Shown piece by piece: positions 40,459 to 51,101 of a stretch of DNA of 64,000 nucleotides; within the stretch, counting starts at the first letter, position 1, and each line of letters opens with the position of its first letter. This stretch comes from Platanthera guangdongensis (Eukaryota > Streptophyta > Magnoliopsida > Asparagales > Orchidaceae). The notes under the pieces are model-generated. The model was given only the letters and a program-made list of their open reading frames with translations. It did no database searches and was not told the origin of the DNA. Position numbers and translations under genes: made by a program. Location: assembly GCA_039583875.1 (NCBI GenBank), contig CM077151.1, positions 119,885,519-119,949,518 on the forward strand, given 5' to 3'.

Positions 40459-41445
40459 CTAATCGCCCACAGCGAACTCCACATTCCTGTGCTTGGCATT
40501 ATAGTACTTTGCTTGTCGGTCCTGAGCGATAAGCAACCTCTCCCGAATGGTTCTCCCCAAAGAAGTAGCCTCCTCCACTTCCGATCGCTTATACAACTTT
40601 GACTCACCCGTTTCTAACCAAGACAACGGCGTGCGACATATTCTACCATATAGGGCCTCGAAGGGCGCCATCTGAATACTCGCTTGGTAGCTGTTGTTGT
40701 ATGCGAACTCCACCAAATAAAGGTGGTCTTCCCTTTGCTTCCCAAAATCCAAGACACACATGCGGAGCATGTCTTCCATGGTTCTATTGACCCTCTCGGT
40801 CTGCCCATCCGTTTGCGGATGGGTGGCTGTGCTGAATTTCAGCTTTGTTCCCAACATTTGTTGCACCAGCCTCCAATCATTGGACGTGAACCGCCCATCT
40901 CGGTCACTCACGATGCTGCGGGGCACACCATGAAGCCGTACTATGTTATCCACATAAAGCTTTGCTAACTTCTCCACCGGATCATCCTTCCTATGCGGAA
41001 TAAAATGTATCACCTTCGTTAATCGATCCACGATCACCCAAATGGCGTCGTTCCCCTTTTTCGACCTTGGCAAACCGTGCACAAAGTCCATAGAGATGTC
41101 GTCGAATTTCCACTCCGGAATAGGCAAGGACTTAAGAAATCCTCCCGGCTTTTGGCACTCCGCCTTTTCCAAGGCGCGGGTTTGGCACTTCGCTGCGTAT
41201 AGCGCCACATCCTTTTTCAAACCCGGCCACCAACACAGTTTCTTCACATCACGGTACAACTTCGTGCTCCCCGGGTGAATCGAGTACTTGGTATGATTTG
41301 CCTCGTACAACAACTCCACCCGCAAATTACCCACACTTGGGACGCACAAACGACTGTCTCTCCGAAGCAATTCGTCCACCACGACGAATTGGGAATTTGA
41401 CCCATCCAGAGCCTCTACCATGAACTGCTTCATATGAGCATCCAT
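40459..41445 (-). pseudogene. Tekay-B integrase core
   Basis: This 328-residue segment is open. It has zinc-domain HTKYSIHPG with a Cys pair partly lost (CQTRAL instead of CQTCAL). It also has MDFVHGLP, IVSDRDGRFTS and the catalytic-Glu block GQTERVNRTMEDML. It is the best preserved integrase core in the window. The Cys-to-Arg change in the zinc finger probably disables it. Confidence 0.9.
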
Positions 41446-41448
41446 ATC

Positions 41449-42690
41449 CTAAGCCCGCCGAAAACGATCAGCCAGGTCATATTGGACTTCAGTCCAATTC
41501 AGAACTGCTTCAGCACTTGATTGCTTGTCCACACAAACGATCCCCAACGCCTCCAACTCTCGCACCAACCGCTCATCATGCACCGATAGCCAATTGGCTC
41601 GAGCTGGGGCTTGGCGACTCACCGCGTCAGCAACCGCATTCCCTTTATCAGGCGCGTAGTGGATCTTGAATGTATAGTCTCCCAAGAACTCCATCCATCT
41701 ACGCTGCCGTAAATTCGGATCCTTCTGATCAATCAGATACTTCACGCTCTTGTGACCGGCATAGAGATCCATTTTCACACCGTATACAATTATGCCTCCA
41801 TAGCTTCAAGGCAAAACTCAGGGTCATATGCTATTACGCTTGCGTGTTGCAGTAGCACGCAACCCAAACCGCTGCCCTAAGCATCATTATAAATCTCATT
41901 ACCTTCGGTTCCACTCGGCGAAGTCAGCACAGGCGCCGTAGTCAACCGACATTACAACTCCTCAAAAGCTCGCGCGCACTCCGGTGTCCAAAAGAACTTA
42001 TGCTCCTTCCTCGTCAACGTAGTGAGAGGTAACGCTATCCGGGAGAAGTTCTCCACGAAGCGCCTATAGTAGCCAGCAAGCTCCAGAAAACTCCGGACTT
42101 CCGCTACCGTAGCAAGCTCAGGCCACTCCCGTAGCGCAACAATCTTCGTCGGATTCACAGCAATACACTCTCCACTTACTATATGCCCGAGGAACACCAC
42201 TGAGGATAGCCAAAACCCGCACTTCGAGAACTTGGCATAGTACTGAATTCTCCTTAGCGTCCCCAACACCAAAAGAAGATGCCTGCGGTGATCTTCCTCC
42301 CTATGCGAGTACACCAAAATATCGTCGATAAAGATGATCACGAAATGGTCCAAGTACTCCCTGAAAGTCTTGTTCATCAAATCCATGAACACTGATGGCG
42401 TATTTGTCAGCCCAAACGGCATGACCCTAAACTCGTAGCGTCTGTATCCTGTACTGAACGTTATCTTAGGGATATCTCTCTCCCTTAACTACTTTAGAGT
42501 ACGGCGTTGGCCCGACCAACTGATCACAAAGATCATCGATCCTTGGGATTGGGTACTTGTTCTTTGCCGTCACCTTGTTGAGCTCTCGATAATTAATACA
42601 TAGCCCCAAGATTCCGTTCTTCTTCTCACGAGAGAGGGTCGGTGCGCTCCAAGGCGAAGGACTTGGACGCACATACCCTTGCTCCAACAA
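41449..42690 (-). pseudogene. Tekay-B reverse transcriptase and RNase H
   Basis: Segments 42690-42466 ([23 protein letters not shown]), 42422-41952 ([23 protein letters not shown]) and 41778-41449 ([25 protein letters not shown]) are recognisable. A short deletion with a frameshift near 42490 removes the GYYQLRI region, and part of RNase H is missing near 41790-41940. Confidence 0.88.
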
Positions 42691-43227
42691 CTTTTAGAAG
42701 TTGCACCTTCAGCTCCGCCATTTTCGTTGGCGCTAGCCGACAAGGAGAGCGTGACACAGGCTTTGCACCTGGTACAAGCTCAAACATGGAATCTATCTCC
42801 TATCGAGGCGGGGCTCCAGGAAGATCTCTAGGGAACACATCAGGGTACTTCGATACCACTGAAATACAATCCAATGTGGGCTTCGGCTATGCAACCTCCA
42901 CTAGTGTAAAGAACCACGCTTCCGTTCTTCTTCTCACGAGAGAGGGTCGGTGCGCTCCAAGGCGAAGGACTTGGACGCACATACCCTTGCTCCAACAACT
43001 TTTAGAAGTTGCACCTTCAGCTCCGCCATTTCCGTTAGCGCTAGCCGACAAGGAGAGCGTGACACAGGGTTTGCACCTGGTACAAGCTCAAACATGGAAT
43101 CTATCTCCTGTCGAGGCGGGGCTCCAAGAAGATCTCTAGGGAACACATCAGGGTACTTCGATACCACTGAAATACAATCCAATGTGGGCTTCGGCTTTGC
43201 AACCTCCACTAGTGTAAAGAACAGTTC
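42612..43227. repeat. 308-bp direct tandem duplication inside Tekay-B pol
   Basis: TTCCGTTCTTCTTCTCACG starts at 42612 and again at 42920. CTAGTGTAAAGAAC recurs at 42901 and 43209, so the offset is exactly 308. The copies differ at only a few bases. The unit covers the junction of protease spacer and RT start. Confidence 0.93.
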
Positions 43228-43594
43228 TGCTCCGACACGAACCGCCTTCACCACCTGAAGAGCAAACGCCAACGTCTTGCTCGACCTCTTCGAGCCCGTA
43301 AAGGTCATCTCACGACTTGCTCCGGCTTGACTTCCTTGCTACCGCATCTATATTGGCTTGCTGCTCCGAGAGCCAGTCCATACCAAATATAACGTCGAAC
43401 TCCTGATTCCCAATCCAAAGCTAAGCGCAACAACGTCTACCCGCGCACAATGAGCACCATTGGACTATAACGCATCCAATATGTCTTTCACCATCGAAGG
43501 AGGTACTCCGACGCACAATATAATTCCTAATAAAGGAATGCGAAGCTCCCTAAACGAACGGTGCTCTCGCAGATAAAGTAAAGTCGCAACAAAG
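42934..43594 (-). pseudogene. Tekay-B protease remnant and RT start
   Basis: Downstream of the proposed intron the protease is badly eroded: the DTG box is not readable, although a short SLYLIW(Y)GLALG-like trace of GMDWL is near 43375-43395. The segment 43308-42934 (ALQVVKAVRVGAELFFTLVEVA, then PDVFPRDL) is the spacer leading to RT. Confidence 0.65.
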
Positions 43595-43669
43595 CTTAAC
43601 ACAGATAGTTCTAAGCTAACATGCACAAGGGCGACAAGTATTTAAGGCAAAACTATCTTTAAACCATAC
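43595..43669 (-). other. Proposed gag-pro intron of Tekay-B (75 nt)
   Basis: The donor GTATGGTTTAA follows GTGACGACAG, and an acceptor-like CTGTGTTAAG lies 75 nt on. The Gag stop TAA lies inside, at the same codon distance from the donor as in Tekay-A and Tekay-D. The protease frame after it is degraded, so in-frame joining cannot be fully judged here. Confidence 0.5.
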
Positions 43670-44558
43670 CTGTCGTCACGACGTCGTGCTTCCTCCAGTG
43701 CTTTAGGCACTCACGAGCATAATGCCCCGGCTCCCCACAGTTGAAACATGTGCCCGGGGTCTGACCCGTAGTCGCCCTAGAAGCACCAGAAAGAGCTTGA
43801 CCCGAAGTCCTAGGCTTCTTATACCATTTACGATATGCAGACTTTGAGGTGTTCGGCACTTTGAATGCCGTTTCCTTTGCACTAACATCCTTGACTGCAC
43901 CTGACATAGCTTCCGTACCCTTCCGAGCGCCATTCCAACAGTCTCGGGCAAAGTTCCCTCTCTTTCCACAAGTATAACAAGTGTAAGTAGCTTTACTAGT
44001 CGATTTCATAGCCCCTTTCTCCAGCTTTCTGCCGGATGCAGCTCTTATGGGGTTTGAATAGTTCGATACCATGGTCGCTGGCATCGGGAGGGTCTTCCTC
44101 AGACCTGCCTCCAAAGATCTAGCTGATTCCACCAAGGCTCGGAATCCCAATAACTTTGGTCCTAGCAGTAGAACTCGTAACTCGGCACGTAGGCCACTAT
44201 AAAACCTATCGACTGTAGCTTGCTCATTATCCACCTCGAAGCATGGGTAGCGGCTTATCATAAGAAATGCTTGTAAATATTCCTCAACTGTGCGCGCTCC
44301 CTGCACTAAATGCATATTCAGCTGCTGCCCCAATGGTCTACCAAAGGTCATCTGCTGCATCGCGCCCACCGGCGTTGAGGCCACAACAGGTGCGCAGGGT
44401 TGTACATTTCCTCCAAACTGTGCACCCGTCACAGTGAACACCGCTTCTACGATCCTTCTAACGGTTTCATACGAAGGAGGAGGCTCAAACACCTCACCGG
44501 GTGCACTATGCTCCTCAGAAACCGGACATTCTGGCTGTCCAGCACCGCTTCCGGTCAC
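43670..44558 (-). CDS. Tekay-B Gag, internally deleted but uninterrupted
   Basis: The frame is open from MTGSGAGQPECPVSEE to the intron, 299 residues if unspliced. Compared with Tekay-A it lacks the ARLWWE-containing part of the Gag core. It retains VEEYLQAFLMISRYP and has two knuckles: CYTCGKRGNFARDC and CFNCGEPGHYAREC. In Tekay-A only one knuckle is present. An open gag beside a broken pol suggests either chance or selection for a Gag that is packaged or helps in trans. Confidence 0.8.
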
Positions 44559-44771
44559 CTATAGTGGTACAAAACACCGTCAAGCGACCAAATAAAATTG
44601 CGAACAGCAATTATAGGAACACGCAGGTTCCTCAAACACGAGTATTTTCATTCCTAAGTGGACATTCATGGGTTCTTTTACCGTTATAACGATGACGCAC
44701 ACAATGTGCTCACCACCCCTTAAAAAGAATTCGTCCACGAATTCAGCTTAAGTCCGACCAAAACCAGTAGT

Positions 44772-44780
44772 CTGATACCA
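44772..44780 (-). other. Primer-binding site of Tekay-B
   Basis: TGGTATCAG on the minus strand, 3 bp from the 5' LTR, matches initiator tRNA-Met. Confidence 0.85.
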
Positions 44781-44783
44781 AAT

Positions 44784-47083
44784 TGTAACACCCCCTATCC
44801 GTCGCATAGCATATAGCAGTAGGTCCGGCCGGGGCCCGACGTCATATACCACATACAGACCGGGTGGTTACTTATGGAAACCATCCAACCAATCTCAACG
44901 TCCTACACAGAGCATTCTAGCGGAATCAGTTTATAAAGGTTGTAAACAAGAACCCAGCAACAAGCACGAATGTCCACTACTACGAAATAGGAATGTTATT
45001 ACAAAATACTCAAAATAAGCCTTAAGGCCTTACAAAATGTTTCACTTGAATATTACATGTTTTACAAACCACGGCACGCAGGCCGGTCACACATGAATAA
45101 AGCAGTAAACACTTCTACTTGGGCCTTCAAGGGCCGGCTTCGCAAAAAGGGCTTTAGCCCGCTATTGACCGCTTGGTCCAGCTGCACCTGCAAGCAACAA
45201 ACCACCGCACGGTGGCAAAACAAGGCAACGGTCAGCAATGCTGACCAAATTATAACGATCCCGCCCCCAACTCGGGGCGGCGATGCTCCTTCCCTGCATT
45301 TCATTAGCATAAGCGAGTAATTTATAACCATAGCCATAACATCACAGACATTGGCTCGTACGGCCACACGCCCCGTGCACTCAGGGCACATTCTCGGTGA
45401 ACCGGTCGATGTAACGTCAATTTAAGCCATTGACATTCCAGACTCACCACCGCCACTTAGACGGCCAAACATATGAGCAATTTGTCTTCTTGGCATGGGT
45501 CACGTCAATTTAAGCCATTGACCGCCGAAGACTCACATCTATGCCAACGACAAGTACCACGTAACCTTAGGTCTCTTTAACCGAACGACATAAAGCGGGT
45601 ACGGTTCCATCTAACCCGTGCTCACATCGCAACGACAATTTTAGCCATTTGCGCTGGTCAAACTTTCGCCGAGTCCCATTCTATCGCAAGTCACATAACT
45701 CGGTTATGTTCAAGTTGGCTCTCAGGCCACCAAGTTGGCAAGATCTCGTATCCGCCCAGTTTTCCGGGTGCACCTTTGGGTTAGTCCCCAAGGCTCCCTG
45801 CTGCAATCTACCGCGTAGAAAACCCGAAAACAACCAATAGCACGGAGTCTTCTCCGGCCTTATGCAATGCAACATCACCGATCCAGACTAACATGTCCGG
45901 GTAGGCTTCACACATCATGCCTATGTCCGTTCTCGCATACGGACTCTAAACAACGGGGACTTCACATATCTACCCGAAGGAACGCCTCCAACTCTCCGCA
46001 AACTCGCGAGAGCGGTCTTCCTATGCTAGGAAAGAGAGCTATTCGTGCTCAAGATGAGGATCGTTACTCTTGAGTTCCTCTTTGGCGCCATTGAAAAGTA
46101 ATCGGATGGAAATCACCGCACTTGCGTTGCCTCCGTGGATCCGGAGTCGGCTTGCGATTCGGAGCTCCGAAGCTCCTCCAATGGCGGAATCTAGTTCTTC
46201 TTCCTCCAATGGCTCTCCTCTTTCTCCAAGGACTTGGAGAGATGATAAGGTATGAAAGTGATGGATTTCTAAGTCAACTCACGGGTATATCCCTTCAGAA
46301 ACATCCCCCAGCCGTTGGATCTCAAAACAAGGAAACGAACGGCTTTGATTCGGGGCTGAAATGCCCAATCTGGACCGAACACGGCCTGGCACACGCCCGT
46401 GTCCAGGGCCGTGTGCCGCATTCGCCGTCAAAATCGAATCTCCTAGAACCTCACACGGGTATCGAACACGCCCGTGTTCGAGCTGACACGCCCGTGTTCC
46501 ACTTAACACGGCCGTGTAGCCGACCGTGTACCCCATAATTTTTCCCCATTTTCAACCCGAGCACTACACGGGTTCTAGGACACGCCCGTGTCCTTACCCG
46601 TGTCACCTTGACACGCCTGGACCCCAGGCCGTGTACACGGGACATTTCGTCGAGGGAAGATCGACGACTTGATGACACGGCCTTGGACACGCCCGTGTCC
46701 TAGGCCGTGTGCCTTGTCTCGACGATCGTCGAGTGAATCTCGACGACTCCCCGGGACGATCGTCGACACGGGTCGACACGCCCTGCGACACGCCCGTGTC
46801 GCAGGCCGTGTGCCCATTCTCGACGAATCGTCGAGTACAACTCGACGACTCATGGCTAAGTGTCGACACAGGTCGACATGCCCTGCGACACACCCGTGTC
46901 GCAGGCCGTGTGCCCCCCTCTCGACGAATCATCGAGTCAAACTCGACGACTTCGCGGCTAAGTGTCGACACGGCTTGACACGCCCTGGGACACGCCCGTG
47001 TCCCAGGCCGTGTGCCTGCTGCCAGAACCTAAACTGGCCCAAAACGTCCCCCCTTTTGCTCCTTTGAGTTTCGGGGCGTTACA
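44784..47083 (-). repeat. Tekay-B 5' LTR
   Basis: It is 2300 bp long against 2299 bp for the 3' LTR. Only scattered single-base differences are visible. It is followed by TTTAG at 47084-47088. Confidence 0.94.
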
Positions 47084-48833
47084 TTTAGAGCGTCAAAACA
47101 CCACTACCTGCCTTAACCCACGATTTGGCCCTCAAATTAAAGGAAGAATGAAAGGCCGACAAGACAATTCCACTATTAGGTAATCACTCGGGAAGAAAGG
47201 TAATTGAAAAGAAATAAAATTCTGCCTACAGGAATCGTCGAACGCAGCTCGACGTTTTTCGTCGAGCGCTGGAACAGAATCGTCGAACTCAGGAAACTCG
47301 TCGAACGCAGCTCGACGTTTTTCGTCGAATCACAGGACACGGGCAATCGTCGAACTCCGTTCGATGATTTGCCTTTCGTCGATCAAAGGCCACGGGGAAT
47401 CGTCGAACTCCGTTCGACGATGTACCGTTAAACGCAGACCACAGGGAAAAAAGTCTAATACAGACCACAGGGAAAATATCGTCGGACGTCGTTCGACGAT
47501 TTTCCCTCTGTCGAACAGAGGTCACGGGAAAATAGTCGAACTCCGTTCGACGATTTCCGTCTGACCCAGAACTAAGGCTCGTCGTCGAGCTCAGCTCGAC
47601 GATAATCGTCGAACCCAGATCGACGATTTCCGTCGATCTGGCTGCATTGAGTGCACAGTAATCCTGAACCTCTTACTTCGTTTCCGTCCAACTTCTTAGC
47701 CTAACCAAACCTATTACTGGCAATATAAGTATAAAATCTCACTGTTATTGGATTCTAGGGTTGGAAGGCTAATGTCTACCCAAACAGAGGTTTTTAACAG
47801 GGAACCATTTGAAAGATTAACAAGAAACCGTTTGATAAAACAGACAAGGTTACAGCACACCAGCCAAAGACATGAGTTTTAAAACTTGATAGAATGCAAA
47901 CAGAACTTAAAGGGGCATTATGGTTAATGATTCAAATAATTTTGACAGGAAAACAGTGCAAATAATAATTTCAGGGAAAACTTGAATGATTACAGTAAAT
48001 TGACCATGTAAAGGAGAAGGAAAGCTTGGCAAGGGTAGGAACACCACTTGCCTCAAATCCAGAAATTAAGTTGCACAGCCCTTCCCCTCTCTCTCGGCAC
48101 CAGCCGCAACAGCACCTAAACATGATCTAAGGTTTTAATGGCGGAAAAGGTTCAAACCAAAAATTCTGAGTCCTCTAGAAACACCACGAAAATTGAATCT
48201 CTTACCGTACGAATGAAGGTCTAGGCGAGAGCACTCCAAATCCGCTTTCGGAATCGAATTCCGTCCACTAACGCTCCCAAAATCAGTGTCTGAAGGGTAC
48301 AGGGTTGAGGGTTTTCTTCCTCTCGATCAGGCAGCGGTTTCTCTCTCACAGAAGGAGACAATGAATAGTCTCGTTTATTTCTTAAGGCTATATATATGAT
48401 GCATGGATACGTCTTTTCAACCTAACTGCCACATAAAACCACTCATTTCAAACTTTACAGATTAATTAATCATTACATCCATTATTAACACACCAAAACG
48501 ACGCAAAACCGAATCACCTCGGAATCCGACGAAATTCGCACCGTAGTTAAACACCCACGCTACGAACGCAACGGCGAAGTCGAAATCAACTTTCGACGAA
48601 CAAAACTCGGGTTATCACTACCCGAAGCCAAAACACAAGCATCCCCCGAGAGACCTCACCGGTCACCAAAACAGACCCGGCTTGCTAGGAGATCTTGCCA
48701 AAAAGACTACCAATAACCATACAAGGAACCAAAAGAGCTAAGTCCATGCTCTAACAAACAACACATGCCGGAAACGCGTCAACGTAACGCCAAACGAGAA
48801 TTAAATAATCGCAGAAAAATCGGGGGCGTTACA
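47084..48833 (-). repeat. Tekay-C 5' LTR, part right of the Tekay-B insertion
   Basis: It resumes with TTTAGAGCGTCAAAACACC and matches 29583-31012. It includes the TCGTCGA array (47230-47640) and about 320 bp (48004-48325) missing from the 3' LTR. It ends GGGGGCGTTACA at 48833. Confidence 0.9.
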
Positions 48834-49286
48834 GTGTGTTCCTAGTTTCCTGAGCCATTGGTCCGTGACGATCGCCTGAGTGCAGCAAGTGTGAGGTCAC
48901 CCCTTTTTAAGGACCCCGAACTCCACAGAGACCGAGTTTTCGGTTTCAAAAAAATATTATAGAAAAATACATAAAATTAATGTTTTTTTTGTGTTGAATA
49001 ATTATTCTCTTCTTAATTTAGAGTTGTTTGAGTAAGTGGTGACATTAAAAGATAAATATAAAATAACTTTGTTGAATGAAACTCTCTTCTTATAGTTGGA
49101 ACCAAGCACAAAACGACATTTAAGTGACTTATAGTTTTCAATAAAGACAATTTAAACAATAAAAAAAATTTGTTTTTTGAGTTATTGAAAAGCTCACGGA
49201 AGAAATAAAAATCAAAATAAACATAATTTTATATTTCATTTAAGATTAGGTATGATGAGCTTCCCCTAGTTAGATTCGGTTGGACC
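48834..49286. other. Right flank of Tekay-C and AT-rich DNA
   Basis: GTGTG (48834-48838) is the imperfect target copy. TTCCTAGTTTCCTGAGCC up to about 48950 looks like the continuation of the old LTR-like sequence ending at 28396. From about 48950 the DNA is AT-rich with no recognised gene. Confidence 0.5.
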
Positions 49287-49745
49287 ATGAATTTATTTAA
49301 TAGCACAACAATGATGCACGCCCGCATGCCTGCCCCCACAGCACGGCCTCCGCCGTCGACTCTCAACACTACGGGCCGCCGCCGCCGTCTCCCAACACAA
49401 CGGTCGCTGCCGCAGTCGCCTCCCAACCGGACGGACGCCTCCGTCGTCGTCTCCCAACACTATGGCCTTCGTCGTCTCCCAGCACCACGGACGCCTCCGT
49501 CGTCCTCTCCCGACACCACGGCCGTTGCCGCCGTCACATCTCAACACCACGGCCGCCGTTGCGATCTCCCAACACCACGGCCGCTGCCGCCGTCACCTCT
49601 CAACAACACAGATGTCGCTGCCATCGCCTCCCAACACCGGAAGAAACGAAGCAGGGGAGGAGGAAATCGCTGGAAAAACAAAACAGGAGATCGAGGAGGA
49701 AATCGCTGAAAAAATAAAGCAGGGGAGGAGGAAACTTCCACTGCA
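49287..49745. repeat. GC-rich low-complexity tract built from CTCCCAACACCACGGCC units
   Basis: Variants of TCTCCCAACACCACGGCCGC and CGCCGTC repeat from 49330 to 49640, followed by purine-rich GGGGAGGAGGAAATCGCTG units. Long frames are open on both strands because of composition. No domain is recognisable. It may be a coding remnant or a composition-driven repeat. Confidence 0.6.
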
Positions 49746-50130
49746 AAGTGCTAATAGGGCGCCACCTGCTAATAGTACATAAAAACCCTCAAAAAATTCA
49801 AATTTTAAATGCTTATAATCAAAACTACAGTGCTAATATCAGCGCCCTATATATAATAATTCGATTCCGATTAAACCGATTGAACTAGTTCAACTTAAAT
49901 CTTTCCCTCCCCGATTCTATGCTCCGTTTCGTTTTCAAAACATTGAGAAAAATTGATGTCATTACTCTTGTAGGCGTGACTGCGTGAGGAAGAAAATACA
50001 TTTGAAAAAATTATTTTTACAGTATTATTACAACTTAAGCGGGCTAAAGGCTGTAAGCATTGATTACCTGCCATCACATGACAAGACAACTCCAGCTTCA
50101 ATTCAAACATTTACATTAACAAGTAACACG
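49746..50130. other. Intergenic stretch without recognised feature
   Basis: AT-rich; no gene, repeat or RNA recognised. Confidence 0.5.
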
Positions 50131-50133
50131 TAA

Positions 50134-50160
50134 GAGTATCTCCAATCTGAATCGTCAAAT
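50134..50160. repeat. Candidate Harbinger terminal inverted repeat (left)
   Basis: GAGTATCTCCAATCTGAATC is preceded by TAA. The partner end is not in the window. Confidence 0.35.
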
Positions 50161-50178
50161 ATAGAGATTTCATTGTAT

Positions 50179-50204
50179 CATGTTCTTCATATTTGAAGAA
50201 CATG
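50179..50204. repeat. 11-bp perfect inverted repeat
   Basis: CATGTTCTTCA and TGAAGAACATG pair across TATT. Confidence 0.7.
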
Positions 50205-50869
50205 TTAGAACCAACTCCAATCATAGTCTTCATATTTGAAAAATATGATATTATTTTATATATATACATATATATAATATATATATATATATCTTTCACT
50301 ATTATAAGGGAAAAGTCGTATTTAGTGAAACATTCAAAAATACTAATTATGCTCTCATTTTTATATTTTAATGACTTGACATATATTATAATATATTTCA
50401 AAAAATTAAAATATAATGTACATTCAAGTAATTGTACTATCAAAAAATTAGAAGTAATGATGAAAATCCATTTAAATTCAAAAAAAAAATTTAGTAAAGC
50501 TCCTACACCTACTATGGTAGGTTGTCATTACGCATGTCAGCTGTCAATTCAAGGAAAGTTGTCATTAGACATATCAGTGATATTTTTGAGGTGATGACAT
50601 TAAATCAATCAATTTTGTTAAAATCAAAATTAATATTTTTAGGTCAAAACGTATATTGTTTTACAAAATAAAAATTATAATATTTATGTATATTTTTTAC
50701 GGTCTTTTTGAGTACGCATATGTATATGTTGCGGGCGAAACCCGCCTTGATGGGGCGGGCGAAACTCATCGTTGTCGGTCGGGTACTGTCACCCATGACC
50801 ATAGGAGCGGAGCCCTGTGTCGGGCACTCGTATATATGTATATATAATATATGTAATGGTTTTAATGTA

Positions 50870-50888
50870 TTTTGTATATATATATATG

Positions 50889-50952
<64 letters not shown>
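50870..50952. repeat. (TA)n microsatellite
   Basis: About 35 TA units with one interruption (GATAA near 50887). Confidence 0.95.
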
Positions 50953-50957
<5 letters not shown>

Positions 50958-51101
50958 ACTATAATAATTACTATTTTTGTATTATTTTATTATATTATTT
51001 AAAATAATTCAAAAAAATCATTACATAATTAAAAAGATGGGATTACATTACTAAAATAAACATTACATAGTACCAAAAAAATATTACATCGGGAATTTAA
51101 A

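Larger units (their letters stand above)
37688..47083 (-). mobile_element. Tekay-B: gypsy element nested in the Tekay-C LTR
   Basis: LTRs 37688-39986 (2299 bp) and 44784-47083 (2300 bp) begin TGTAACACCCCC and end GCGTTACA. The target duplication TTTAG is perfect (37683-37687 and 47084-47088). The two LTRs look nearly identical, so the insertion is the youngest or among the youngest here. Gag is uninterrupted but internally deleted. Pol has a 308-bp tandem duplication, deletions and stops. Confidence 0.94.
28397..48833 (-). mobile_element. Tekay-C: Tekay/Del-type gypsy element, carrying nested Tekay-B
   Basis: LTR termini are TGTCA(C/T)AACCCGC and GGGGGCGTTACA. The left LTR is 28397-31012. 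The right LTR starts at 36484 and ends at 48833, and is interrupted by Tekay-B. PBS, PPT and gag-pro-RT-RNase H-integrase-chromodomain order on the minus strand are all visible. Flanks GTCTG (28392-28396) and GTGTG (48834-48838) form an imperfect 5-bp duplication. It belongs to a different family from Tekay-A, -B and -D: different LTR, different Gag, three zinc knuckles. Confidence 0.88.

Noticed and set aside
42642..43258. Two near-identical plus-strand frames (42642-43139 and 42950-43258)
   Set aside because: They are antisense shadows of the 308-bp duplication in Tekay-B pol.
49287..49709. Proline/arginine-rich protein gene of 140 residues
   Set aside because: The open frames follow from low-complexity GC-rich repeats; no domain, and frames are open on both strands.
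50740..50840. Small GC-rich gene in the AT-rich Harbinger region
   Set aside because: Short palindromic GGGCGAAACCCGCC-like sequence, no domain or extended frame.
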